The notes: generated from the sequence alone by a model not told the origin. Positions 27,039 to 36,066 are shown, counted from the first letter of the stretch. The stretch: DNA of 64,000 nucleotides from DIGJ01 sp041821315 (GCA_041821315.1 JBGUEO010000016.1:34864-98863); one strand, 5' to 3'. Numbers and translations are program-made.

Positions 27039-27979
27039 ATGTCAGTTGGACATAAAATAAGAGCCATACGCGATCTACGAAGTATGACTCAAAAAGAACT
27101 TGGTATCAAAGCTGGATTTTCAGCCGCTACTGCCGATGTTCGAATACGACAGTATGAAAGTCATAAAATGATTCCAAAAGAAGATAAGTTAAAAGAGATT
27201 GCTACTGCTCTAGATGTAGATGTAAGTGCACTTAAAGATTATGACATCTATTCTGATCTGAATCTGATGCAGATTTTATTTGAATTAGAGAAAATCATGG
27301 ACTGGTAATAGAAAAAGAAGCTGATCGATATGTATTATCATTTGACGAGTCATACCCACTGTTTCGATACACTAACTATAAGCTCGACAGCTGGTACCGA
27401 GCCAAATCACAACTTCTATCCTATTCAGAAGATTCGGGATATGATGATAAAGAATATTTACTTTGGAAATACAGATTTCCACTTGATACTATAGAAATAG
27501 AAAAAATGAATGCGACTAAGGTACAGGAAAAATACAAGCCATTTGTGAATTCATCCTTTTCTATCAAAAAAGTAAATGAATTCATTCTTATGTTTGAGAA
27601 ATTAATCAGAAATGGATTTGATATACAGATTGCTTCAGCTCCTGAAAGATCTGGTATTGGAACCTTTGTTTGCTGTGCCATATTTAAACATTCAGAATTA
27701 TTAGAAGCTACTGGCGAAGCAGCCAATGCTTATGCAGAGTATCTTTCCATGATAAGTTTCCTGGAGAAGTCAGGAATAGAGATTGAGAGGGAGACGAACT
27801 CTTTTGATGGGGAAACTCTGTTAGGGGTTTACTTTTACAGTTCTGTGTTATCCACTGCCCTGAACCATACCGTTCGGGAGATAATTGCAGCTTATAAAGC
27901 TGGAAGATTAGATGATACAATTATGCAGTTACAGTATAAGGATTCGCTGCAGACATTTAATGTGCCTATAGAAAAATGA
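27039..27979 (+). pseudogene. XRE-family regulator interrupted by a -1 shift (copy 1)
   Basis: ATG 27039 (GAGGTGA upstream) opens a Cro/C1 helix-turn-helix protein (MTQKELGIKAGFSAATADVRI) that stops at 27306-27308 after EKIMDW. The -1 frame carries straight on from GLVIEKEADRYVLSFDES to VPIEK at 27979, so an intact protein would have about 310 residues. The C-terminal domain (FDIQIASAPERSGIGTFVCC) is not one I recognise. The same shift is found in the copy at 37277-38193. Either both descend from one broken ancestor, or the shift is used; no canonical slippery heptamer is visible. Confidence 0.7.
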
Positions 27980-27989
27980 TTCTAAAGAA

Positions 27990-28034
27990 AAGAACCCTAA
28001 TCTAGCAAAAAACGTTGGCTAAATTAGGGTTCTT
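27990..28034 (+). terminator. terminator after the XRE gene
   Basis: AAGAACCCTAATCTAGC (27990-28006) pairs with GCTAAATTAGGGTTCTT (28018-28034) with one mismatch, followed by ATTTTC. Confidence 0.75.
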
Positions 28035-28115
28035 ATTTTCAAACTATGTTTATTATACTATATAATTTTAGGTTCGAAAATGCTTCGTAGTTTGCTCATA
28101 TAATGTATAAACGCG

Positions 28116-28397
28116 CTATTTTCTATTCCAATGATAGAATTCTTTTAATCTTTCCTTTACATCTATTGGCAGTTGACTCTTTTTCACTCCTCGTATGGCC
28201 CCTTCCAAAGCAAGTAATCTATGTATACATGCCGAGCTGTCTATTTGTTGTATTTGAAGCCAAGCCTGCTGTGCCCCCATTGTTTTTAAATTTTCATATG
28301 TAAAAATACCAACTTGGTTCAACTGCCTTTCTACTTCAGGACCAATATTAGGCAAATCAGATAATTTTTCAATTTCATTTTCACTTTTATCTTTCAT
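28116..28397 (-). CDS. TfoX C-terminal-domain protein
   Basis: 93 residues matching the TfoX/Sxy C-terminal helix-hairpin-helix domain (LSDLPNIGPEVERQLNQVGI, MGAQQAWLQIQ, ALEGAIRG). It lies four bases after the CMD gene and ends the sigma-CMD-TfoX run. The stand-alone domain probably binds DNA or protein, but its role is unknown. Confidence 0.8.
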   Translation of the reverse strand: MKDKSENEIEKLSDLPNIGPEVERQLNQVGIFTYENLKTMGAQQAWLQIQQIDSSACIHRLLALEGAIRGVKKSQLPIDVKERLKEFYHWNRK

Positions 28398-28401
28398 CTT
28401 G

Positions 28402-28698
28402 TCACCTCATTAAATACGGCAATGCATCTGCAACCTGCAACCCAACTATTGGAAGCGGAAGCAATATTGCACTTTTTATCTCTTCATCGCTTGCACCACA
28501 TTTTCTAGCATGATCAATATGAAATGGTAACCCACCATACATTTTTGAAGTAACCAGCACAGATATATAAGCTAGTTCATGTGTTTTTTCATCAAGTACA
28601 CTTACTTCCGATACTTTCATGACTGTCTGCATAAATGCTTGACCCACTCCATCTGTTTCTTTCATAAATAATTCAAATCCATCTGTTATCTTGTCCAT
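28402..28698 (-). CDS. carboxymuconolactone-decarboxylase-family protein
   Basis: 98 residues of the CMD/AhpD fold (THELAYISVLVTSKMYGGLPFHIDHARKCGASDEEI, abridged). Only one of the usual two catalytic cysteines of AhpD-like peroxidases is seen (ARKCG); the first position is Leu-Pro. It may therefore be a non-peroxidase member. It follows an ECF sigma gene by 74 bases and precedes a TfoX-domain gene, suggesting one redox-linked operon. Confidence 0.8.
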   Translation of the reverse strand: MDKITDGFELFMKETDGVGQAFMQTVMKVSEVSVLDEKTHELAYISVLVTSKMYGGLPFHIDHARKCGASDEEIKSAILLPLPIVGLQVADALPYLMR

Positions 28699-28772
28699 TC
28701 TTTTTTCCTTCCTTATCTCTAAAATATGTTTCTATAAATAAAGACGGATAAAATAATGCAAAGTTACGATTT

Positions 28773-29534
28773 CTATTTATTTTCCTGTAAAATAATTAAT
28801 ACTTTCTTGTACCAATCATCAGAAGGTTTTCTGTCAGGAATATTTCTATACAATTTATATATCTTCCGCCTTACTTCTTCGTCAAAGATATATCCTTTTT
28901 TCTTATAATCCAACTGACTTATTATTTTTTTTGATTTCTCTTGAAGATCATTCCTACGTGTACTAAATTCCAGCCAAGCCTTACAACTACATGGATTTTT
29001 CTCATTTAATATACTGCAATGGTCCGAAAAGAAAGCATCGATATTCATTCTTGCTCTATATAATAAGCCCTTTGCTGCTTGCACCGAGATTTGCAAAATA
29101 TCCGCTACCCCATCAATATTCATTCCATACATATCTGTAAGTGAAAATGCAATTCTCTGATTTAGTGTTAATTTTCTTACCATTGCTAAAAAGCATCCAT
29201 TTTGCATATCTCTAATTTCTTCTGAAACAACAACCTCTAAATCCGGTAGGGGTTGATTAGAATACAAATATTTGCCCTCATTCTCTAATTGTTGCCAATC
29301 ATCAACCTCTGTAAGATATTTATTTTTTCGTGCATGATCAATAAATTTATGATAACAAATGGTCCTTAACCATGAAAAAATTGCTTCTTTGTTCTTTACC
29401 ATATATAATTTTGTTAATGCAGATAAAAAAGTTTCTTGAGCAATATCCTCTGCATCCTCTGGATGGCAGCTTAATCTTAGGGCATAATTATAAACTTTAT
29501 CATAGTATTCTTTGTAGATTTCAATAATATCCAT
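28773..29534 (-). CDS. ECF sigma factor with Cys-containing C-terminal extension
   Basis: About 253 residues: region 2 (YNYALRLSCHPEDAEDIAQETF), region 4 (GMNIDGVADILQISVQAAKGLLYRAR, abridged), then about 85 extra residues starting with an NPCSCKAW cysteine pair. The tail could bind metal or sense redox and may replace a separate anti-sigma factor. ATG 29534 follows AAGGGGA; the fourteen upstream codons lack a site. Downstream CMD and TfoX genes are likely targets. Confidence 0.82.
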   Translation of the reverse strand: MDIIEIYKEYYDKVYNYALRLSCHPEDAEDIAQETFLSALTKLYMVKNKEAIFSWLRTICYHKFIDHARKNKYLTEVDDWQQLENEGKYLYSNQPLPDLEVVVSEEIRDMQNGCFLAMVRKLTLNQRIAFSLTDMYGMNIDGVADILQISVQAAKGLLYRARMNIDAFFSDHCSILNEKNPCSCKAWLEFSTRRNDLQEKSKKIISQLDYKKKGYIFDEEVRRKIYKLYRNIPDRKPSDDWYKKVLIILQENK

Positions 29535-29622
29535 TTCCCCTTCACTCCAATTCATAACTAGCTTTTTTATAAACAATAATTCTAATTTTCCACACTAATA
29601 AAACAGAACTGATCCTATATAA

Positions 29623-29801
29623 TTTATAAATAATTCTTGTCAACCAATTATATCAGCTCTTTCAGGACAAGAAAACAGCAATGGAAAAGTACAGTTTTCC
29701 ACCATACTTTTCCATCTAACTTCGAGCTAATATTTACACCTTTTACAACTTGTAAATCTGCTATTTTATTTAAACAGTGTATTGCTCAAATACTGTACTT
29801 C
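29623..29801. repeat. cassette-like repeat R1
   Basis: About 180 bases resembling 31243-31414 along their full length (roughly 70% by eye). It begins with TTTATAAATAATTCTT and ends CAAATACTGTACTTC. A hairpin (ATGGAAAAGTA 29681-29691, TACTTTTCCAT 29705-29715) is conserved in position. R1 starts 16 bases after the GNAT stop codon, the same distance as R2 from its gene. Confidence 0.65.
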
Positions 29802-29817
29802 TTTTACCGTAAGTCAT

Positions 29818-30291
29818 TTAAAATTTACACACCATTATATATTCTTCTTCATTTTCACCAATTACATGGAATCCAACATCTTCATACATCTTTACAGCAT
29901 AATTTTCTTTTTGAACCGCTAATGAAGCGCCTGTATATCCATCTTGCTTTAATTGAAAAAGCATCCTTTTCATCATATCAGTTCCTATCCCGTAACCTCT
30001 ATATTCTTTATAAAGTGATATAGCAAAAGAGGGCGTTTCATCATCTACATGTCCATAGTCATTCATGATACGAACCCATATAGCACCAACAATTGTATTA
30101 TTCACCTCTGCAACCAAACAATAATCACCAATTCTTGTTCCAAATTCGGTTATATATACCTGTAATTCAGGTTGCTTTACAATATCTTTCGAAGGTGGTT
30201 CTATACCTTCTGGAATAAATATAGCCTCATATAAAAAGTCCTCTAATACGGGAATTTCATTTTTTTCTATTTTTCTAATTTTATAGTTCAT
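29818..30291 (-). CDS. GNAT-family N-acetyltransferase
   Basis: 157 residues with the GNAT fold: acetyl-CoA loop LYKEYRGYGIGTDMMKRML and the C-terminal KMYEDVGFHVIGE segment. It acetylates an amine of an unknown small molecule or protein. It forms one of a series of small minus-strand genes and is followed 16 bases later by repeat R1. Confidence 0.88.
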   Translation of the reverse strand: MNYKIRKIEKNEIPVLEDFLYEAIFIPEGIEPPSKDIVKQPELQVYITEFGTRIGDYCLVAEVNNTIVGAIWVRIMNDYGHVDDETPSFAISLYKEYRGYGIGTDMMKRMLFQLKQDGYTGASLAVQKENYAVKMYEDVGFHVIGENEEEYIMVCKF

Positions 30292-30381
30292 TACCAGCCT
30301 CCGACTATTTATTTTTTAATCGGTTTTAGTCCACACATACCAATACATCCACATCTAAACATTTAAGATTATGATCCACTT

Positions 30382-30828
30382 CTACAATCTGAAAGATGTC
30401 AATATACTTTCAGTTTCTGCAATATCCTTCTCTATCAGTGGACGCATACTGTCCTTATACTTCGATAAATCTGCACTTCTTAAGCAGGACAATATTGCCG
30501 GTATGTACTGTTGCTTTGCTAAACCCACCTGCGCAAGAACCTTAATACACTGTCTAGCCGTAATCGGTTTTTCGTCTGTTACATGATTTACAAACTCCGA
30601 GATAATTGCATCAAAACGGTTCTCTTCATCCCACTGCGCGTTTGCTGCAAGAATATATAACACTCGATTCCTCACTAATGATTTTGGATGGTTAAGCAGT
30701 GATGCAAAATCATCAAAATATTCATACCATTCATCGGTTTCTTTGCTCTCGGATATGATTTTGTCAGCAAAAGCACAAGCATATTTATCATCTTTTGCAG
30801 TCAATTTTGCAACAATATTGTCTTTCAT
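30382..30828 (-). CDS. HEAT-like repeat protein (SufBD-annotated family)
   Basis: 148 residues, all helical, with repeated units (SLVRNRVLYILAANAQW, ITARQCIKVLAQVG) like HEAT/armadillo repeats. Relatives are often labelled SufBD protein without proof of an iron-sulphur role. GGAGG precedes the ATG, which overlaps the stop of the truncated GNAT gene by four bases. Confidence 0.6.
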   Translation of the reverse strand: MKDNIVAKLTAKDDKYACAFADKIISESKETDEWYEYFDDFASLLNHPKSLVRNRVLYILAANAQWDEENRFDAIISEFVNHVTDEKPITARQCIKVLAQVGLAKQQYIPAILSCLRSADLSKYKDSMRPLIEKDIAETESILTSFRL

Positions 30829-31202
30829 TGTAATCTACCTCCAAACTGTTTACAGCCCCGACATATAAAAAGCTGTTTACAGCCTATATTGCATGAAATT
30901 CCCATTCTTCTGTATTTAGAGTTAGTAAACATACTCGATAAAAGCCCCATCTTACCACTTGGGCAAGCAAAATATGGTGGCTTTTCTACAAATGACATTC
31001 CACTTGTGGCGATTATCTTATCTCCATCGAAAGCAAGCCAAGAGATAAATGTTCCATCAGCCATATGACGTAGGTAATAATCTTTTAGAGTAGGTTTTAA
31101 ATCAATCTCCTCTTTGGCTCCTTCTTCTCTCAATTGATTTATTCTCATAGAAATAAATATATCTAGCTCTTTTTCCGTTAATCTTCTATACACAATTGTC
31201 AT
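30825..31202 (-). pseudogene. truncated GNAT acetyltransferase
   Basis: The first 104 codons follow a GNAT enzyme up to FTNSKYRRMGI, where the acetyl-CoA loop should continue. Instead the frame runs into an unrelated Cys-rich tail (CNIGCKQLFICRGCKQF) encoded by two copies of CTGTTTACAGCC (30846-30857, 30873-30884). The C-terminal half of the fold is missing, so the enzyme should be dead. Confidence 0.7.
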
Positions 31203-31242
31203 TCTATTTGCCCTCGTAAATTTCGATTTATCTTTCCAGTTG

Positions 31243-31414
31243 TTTATAAATAATTCTTCTTAACTAATTATATCAGCACGTTCAAGATAATAAAACAACA
31301 ATGTGAAAGCGCAGTTTTTTACTATACCTTCACATTTTACTTCGATCGAATTTTTATACCTCTTACTAATATAACCCCGCTGTCTTAGCAATGTATTACC
31401 CAAATACTGTACAT
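31243..31414. repeat. cassette-like repeat R2
   Basis: Partner of R1. Its hairpin stem (ATGTGAA 31301-31307, TTCACAT 31329-31335) differs in sequence from that of R1 but keeps pairing at two changed positions. It begins 16 bases after the stop of the DHFR-GNAT gene. Confidence 0.65.
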
Positions 31415-31430
31415 CACAAATTGGACACTA

Positions 31431-32411
31431 TTAATTTAATTCTCGTTCCGCTGCAATGACATGGTCAGAAGCATTACTACTTCGTTCTCCAATAATATTA
31501 AAATTGTTCTTGATCCAAAATTTTTCAGATTGTGGATTTCCTTTTACCCAGGCTAACTCTACTCTTTTATATCCAGTATTTTTTAAGTAATCACATAACT
31601 CTTCAATGATTTTTGTTCCGATACCTTTTCCTTGAACTTTTATATCCACCATAAATAAACCAATATAAGCTGTACTTTTATTCGGATATCCAGTAATCAA
31701 ATCCAGTACAGCAATAAGAACATCATTCTCAAAATATCCCAAATAGTATTTATCACTTTTCGACTTCTCTGGCGGAAGTACTTCCATATCCTGAATTACG
31801 CCTTCTTTTGTAATCAACGGAGGACAATATTGATAATAAAGGATATTTTTACTACATAACTCTAGAACAGTATTAACATCACTGCCATCTAATCTTCGAA
31901 CATTATACTTATTTGATATTTTTTCAAGCTGTATCTTAAATTTCTTTCTTTTGTATATTGTACGAGTAAATTTGATATCATCTCCACCAGTCTCACCGAC
32001 ACATATATCAAAATCATTTGGGTCAAACTCAGGAAAAAATACATCTCCGTTCTCGACAATCATATCAATTTCAGTAATATACATTATATCTATTAAAGGA
32101 AGTGCTTCCTTAAATAAACCATATCCTCCTGCTATATAAATATTTTCATTATCCACTGTATCTAATGCTTCATCCAAAGATGTAACTGTAGTCAAATTTT
32201 CTCCAAAATAATTCATACGATTAGACACAACAATATTCTTACGATTAGGAAGCGGATGACCTATTTCCTCATAAGATTTTCTTCCCATAACAACTACATT
32301 TCCTGTAGTAAGTTCACGAAATTGTTTCTGTTCGCCTTTTATTTTCCAAGGTATCTCTCCATGTTTACCAATTACATTATTTTTTGAACGTGCAACTATT
32401 AATCCAACCAT
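31431..32411 (-). CDS. dihydrofolate reductase fused to a GNAT acetyltransferase
   Basis: 326 residues. Residues 1-162 are a complete DHFR (MVGLIVARSKNNVIGKHGEI, VVMGRKSYEEIG, IYIAGGYGLFKEAL) resembling the DfrF-type trimethoprim-resistant enzymes. Residues 163-326 are a GNAT domain with the acetyl-CoA loop VQGKGIGTKIIEELC and EKFWIKNNFNIIGERS. The joint (YKRKKFKIQLEKISNKY) is continuous with no stop. The DHFR reduces dihydrofolate with NADPH; the GNAT substrate is unknown. Resistance is inferred from similarity, not shown. Confidence 0.85.
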   Translation of the reverse strand: MVGLIVARSKNNVIGKHGEIPWKIKGEQKQFRELTTGNVVVMGRKSYEEIGHPLPNRKNIVVSNRMNYFGENLTTVTSLDEALDTVDNENIYIAGGYGLFKEALPLIDIMYITEIDMIVENGDVFFPEFDPNDFDICVGETGGDDIKFTRTIYKRKKFKIQLEKISNKYNVRRLDGSDVNTVLELCSKNILYYQYCPPLITKEGVIQDMEVLPPEKSKSDKYYLGYFENDVLIAVLDLITGYPNKSTAYIGLFMVDIKVQGKGIGTKIIEELCDYLKNTGYKRVELAWVKGNPQSEKFWIKNNFNIIGERSSNASDHVIAAERELN

Positions 32412-32466
32412 TTTCGATTTAACCTCTCCATGAAAATCTATTTGTCATTATGATTGTTTACAAATA

Positions 32467-32588
32467 TTCACCCCGAATCAATAACAATATCCTATCTTGA
32501 TTCTAAATTCTACTGACATTTTGCTGACGCAAAAACCGGGAAACCTCTTATTTAGCGGCTTCCCAGCGTTTTCAAGTCACTCAAACTC
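32467..32588. repeat. integrase-flank repeat, copy A
   Basis: About 120 bases shared with 39165-39290 (CTGACATTTTGCT, CTCTTATTTAGCGG, GTCACTCAAACTC). It includes a small hairpin (GGGAA ... TTCCC) that would end a minus-strand gene. In copy B the repeat directly abuts a tyrosine-integrase remnant; here the integrase is absent. The remainder of the gene-free stretch 32589-33041 holds only the inverted repeat listed next and AT-rich sequence. Confidence 0.6.
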
Positions 32589-32721
32589 GCAAAGTTCGTT
32601 TTAATAATCCTTGATTTCTTATCTTTTATTTAACATATTTGTTAATCTTTTCATTCGTTCTATTCACATTCTTTTTGTTTACCACACTTTTTAATGCCAA
32701 AGTAATTCCAGTGGATTTTTT

Positions 32722-32814
32722 CATTATTCTTAGATTTCATATGGTTTTCAAGTAATATATTTTGAAGAATTTACTCACCTAGTTGCCACTTGAAAATATT
32801 CAAAGAATAATATG
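32722..32814. repeat. long imperfect inverted repeat
   Basis: Two paired blocks, CATTATTCTT (32722-32731) with AAGAATAATATG (32803-32814) and TTTTCAAGT (32745-32753) with ACTTGAAAA (32788-32796), enclose a 34-base loop. It may be a mobile-element end or a cruciform. Confidence 0.45.
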
Positions 32815-33041
32815 AGAGTGATTAACTCTTTCTGAATTTTATTTTAACCTGATGTCAGATATAATACAACTAAAAGCTGATTTTATCACTCATTAATTCG
32901 CTCACTTCAAATGAGCAAATAATCGCACATAAACTATTCCCATATTGTAAACTATTAAAAAAAGAAAACGTGTATCAACTGGGTTATATATTCTACATTC
33001 ATTTCACTGATTAACCTTTTTTTATATCTATAGGTTAATGT

Positions 33042-33926
33042 CTATATTTGAAGTTCCATATCATAAAACAACGACTTTATATGATACAGCCTTACATCGA
33101 CACACTTAAATTTTTTATAATCAAAACTTCCCTGTGAAAAAGGACTTATATTATCTAAATTAGAAAGGTCTACAATCTTCAGTTCTTTGTTAGGTTTAAA
33201 AGATGCCACAGAAATATAATCTAAATCTCTTGCCCGTATTTCATGAAAAGTCGTTACAATGTCATTTGCTAAATACAAACAACTAATTCCAGCTGAGTTT
33301 GCTCGTCCTGCCGTTGCCTGCTTTGCAGGTGGAGGTCCCATTTCTTCTTTTTTTATTCCGTTTTCATCAGAAATTCTAGCCCTGAAAAGACTATCTGAAT
33401 CCTTTTGCACTGTCCGTTGCATTTGAGGGCTACAAAATAATTCATTTAACAACTCAACATTAATATGATTAGAATGAAAGCGATTAATATTCTTTATAGA
33501 ACTCATGAATTTTTCCCATGATGACTCCCGTAACAAACTATTTCTTCTCAAAAATTCAGAATCACATAATTTTTCCATTCCAACTTTTTCAGTAAAGAGC
33601 AAAGAATCTTGAACATATATATCTTTACATGTTTCCATAATAATTCGTTTTATATTTTCTTTAGATGCATTAAAAATTGTCCATTCTTCACATAATACAT
33701 CCTCTATATAATTTAGATTTTCAATTGGAAAGTCTTTTGGCAAATCAGATACTGGCGAGTATATATTTAATATCTCTGATATGTAATCTTTTAAAATATC
33801 ATCTTCATCTGTATCATAAACAGGTATGTCTATTTCTCCTGTTATTTCACAGATTCCATCCGTATTCTGGCTTTCAATAATTGAGCGAAGTTCAATATCA
33901 CTAAAGCAATTTATCCCAATCAGCAC
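33042..33926 (-). pseudogene. HEPN/RES-domain toxin-like protein with an internal deletion
   Basis: 294 residues. The N-terminal half resembles the HEPN/RES N-terminal domain (DDILKDYISEILNIY, DSLLFTEKVGMEKL). The second half enters a RES domain (LFRARISDENG, PPPAKQATAGRANSAGISCLYLAN, TTFHEIRAR), the fold of NAD+-consuming toxins. After NISPFSQGSFDY the text jumps to KKFKCVDVRLYHIKSLFYD, which looks like the true C-terminus. About 70-80 residues with the YLPTQ-type core seem lost in frame. It is the third gene of the sce7726-sce7725 operon. Confidence 0.62.
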
Positions 33927-34864
33927 TAGTATTCTCCTTCTAAAAACATATTCATAAGTTCTAAATGGTGCATTATCGAATATTTTTTTACAGTTCCTAA
34001 TCCTGGATATTTACCAGTATTGTAGCATTCAATGAACCCCTTTAATCCTTCTGTCTTGAATTGATTGGTTTCTTCCACCCAATCAACTAATTTTCCTACA
34101 GCTTCACCAAACTTTCCCGCAGGGTCATTAATATCATCATTTGAATCCGAAACAAAATGTCTTATTCTCAAGCCATTGTTTTTATCAAAATATACAATGT
34201 GAATTGCTACCGCTAATGGTGCAAAACCTGATTCATTATATTCTGCACCTACAACGGAAAAATCTGAAAAACCTTTAAACCCTTCTGTGCTGTAAAATAA
34301 ATGGTCTTCTGAAAAAAATTCATCTTCATTTTTGCAATAATCAGAATTTCTTGCTGCTTTTTCAAATCAATCCACGAATATTACTTTAGAATTTGGTGCT
34401 TTTCTACTGAAAGTTCTATCATCTGGAAGCAGTGTATAGGCAGGTTCTTGTTTATTATAAACATCCACAAAATCATCCAAGCAATCACATTTTGGATTAA
34501 TAATCATAAAATTTTCTATTTCAGTTTTCTTCTTCAACTGGGCAGGAGTATTTTTCTTCATCAAATATGCATTAATAATACATTCTGATTCAAGTTGTTT
34601 ATATAATTCATCAACTACTTTATCCTGCTCCTTCTTTTTTTCTTTTACTTTTGAAACAAACTCTCCCACTTCTGGATTCATCACTAAAGCTATTCTATGT
34701 TCCTTTTCCGTATATAGCTGTAATGTTTTTACCAATGTTGATGTAAGTTTTACAGGTTCGATAATTGGAATTACTTTGCTTCCAATTAGTTCTTTCTCTA
34801 ACAACTCTCGTACTGCAATTAGTTCAAATTGACGCCCTCTTAAATACGGAAAATACATAATCAA
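33926..34864 (-). pseudogene. sce7725-family protein with one in-frame stop
   Basis: ATG 34864 opens the typical start of sce7725-family proteins (MYFPYLRGRQFELIAVRELL). A TGA at 34367-34369 follows KVIFVD, and the same frame continues through FEKAARNSDYCKNEDEF to NMFLEGEY at 33926. The uninterrupted protein would have about 312 residues, normal for the family, so the TGA is a single nonsense change. The start overlaps the stop of the sce7726 gene by four bases. Function of the family is unknown; it always pairs with sce7726. Confidence 0.75.
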
Positions 34865-35706
34865 CCTCCATAGCTTTTTTTCATAACTGTCTCAAATTCA
34901 TTTCTTTTTGTTTTAATTTTTCCGTCAAAATATGTTAAAAGTCTTAATTCTTTTGGAGAATCTAAACAAAATTCTACAGTTTCAATTCTCATTCTGGTTT
35001 TTAATTGTTCCAACATTTCATTGTGTAATTTTTGAATATCAATGCCTTTAATTAAACTATAACATTCCTTATAGTATTCAAATTGAATTACTTCCGGAAG
35101 TTTTAGTTTGTTGTCCAATAATATTTGTTCAAACTCGTTTTTTCTTAAAATTTTAAATATTGTATAATAATCCAAATACTTATCTACTATCTCTGCATTT
35201 CTAACTGGCTTTAATGCCTGTCGTTTCGTAAGCAACATAATACCCACACTCTGCGGAACTGTAGCCATTACTTTCTCTATATTATCCTCATAAGTTACCA
35301 CTACTACTTCTGTAAAAGCTTTATAGTAATCCTGTATTTGAGTTTCAATCCTATCCAGATTATCCAATTCTGTTTTTATCTCATATACAACCCCTTTACC
35401 ATTTATCATCACAAAATCTGCTTTTGATTTATCGATTGGAAGTTCTGTTAAAGCTATTGTTTTTTTATAATCATGCTTTGCAAAAAGCAATTTATTTAAA
35501 ATTGTATTCTTATACAGGTATTCCGTTCTGTATTCCTTACCCATATATGTATAGATTTCACTTATTAATTCATCATATGTTTTACCATTAGGATTTTTAA
35601 TATATCTCTTTATTACACAATCAAAAACATTACTTTTTTTCTGTGAAAGCAGATCTGCCAGCATCGACTTTGAAAAGAATCTTTTCAATATTAAATTATT
35701 ATTCAT
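34861..35706 (-). CDS. sce7726-family nuclease-like protein
   Basis: 281 residues, first gene of a three-gene operon with sce7725 and a RES protein. The centre carries a PD-(D/E)xK-like signature: DKSKADFVMINGKGVVYEIK (Asp, then Glu-x-Lys after a hydrophobic strand). The N-terminal 60 residues look helical and may bind DNA. An intact frame with a good site (GGAGGC) suggests it could still be made. Nuclease activity and a defence role are inferences. Confidence 0.75.
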   Translation of the reverse strand: MNNNLILKRFFSKSMLADLLSQKKSNVFDCVIKRYIKNPNGKTYDELISEIYTYMGKEYRTEYLYKNTILNKLLFAKHDYKKTIALTELPIDKSKADFVMINGKGVVYEIKTELDNLDRIETQIQDYYKAFTEVVVVTYEDNIEKVMATVPQSVGIMLLTKRQALKPVRNAEIVDKYLDYYTIFKILRKNEFEQILLDNKLKLPEVIQFEYYKECYSLIKGIDIQKLHNEMLEQLKTRMRIETVEFCLDSPKELRLLTYFDGKIKTKRNEFETVMKKSYGG

Positions 35707-35774
35707 AATCTGCCTCCTTTGCTTTTATTTCTAATAATATTTTACCACAACATTGTTGAAAAACCACAATTATT

Positions 35775-35873
35775 TCAATTATTATACCTCATCATCTCCG
35801 TTGCCATCTGCACATATTCCATAGAATTCTGCTCTAATAACTCAATTAACTTTGCCTTGGAATGTGGAATCAT
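35775..35873 (-). CDS. 32-codon remnant or small peptide
   Basis: A short frame (MIPHSKAKLIELLEQNSMEYV and eleven more residues) begins two bases after the stop of the HTH gene and ends in TGA. It could be the stub of a deleted partner of the HTH protein. I do not recognise it. Confidence 0.3.
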   Translation of the reverse strand: MIPHSKAKLIELLEQNSMEYVQMATEMMRYNN

Positions 35874-35874
35874 C

Positions 35875-36066
35875 TTAAAATAAGGTTCCTTCCTCAGGTT
35901 TTTTCTTATATCTGGCATCTTCTGGTTTCACTGCATCGGATGGAATCAACCACGTTTTCCCCTTTTTTATTGCTCCATCGATTCGTCCTTCTGAACACAA
36001 TACCCCAATTCTTCTTGATGTTATATTCCATTTTTCAGACATTTCAACAGTTGTTAAATATTCCAT
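35875..36066 (-). CDS. small HTH DNA-binding protein
   Basis: 63 residues of the MerR/excisionase-like type (MEYLTTVEMSEKWNITSRRI, then DGAIKKGKTWLIPSDAVKPED). ATG 36066 follows GGAGGTTTC; upstream codons of the open frame are not needed. Such proteins usually precede Fic, toxin or restriction genes. The gene that followed appears deleted, leaving the 32-codon stub. Confidence 0.7.
   Translation of the reverse strand: MEYLTTVEMSEKWNITSRRIGVLCSEGRIDGAIKKGKTWLIPSDAVKPEDARYKKKPEEGTLF

Noticed and set aside
27270..27310. Programmed -1 frameshift signal in the XRE gene
   Set aside because: No canonical slippery heptamer in the right phase and no clear downstream structure; listed only as an open possibility in the duplication finding.
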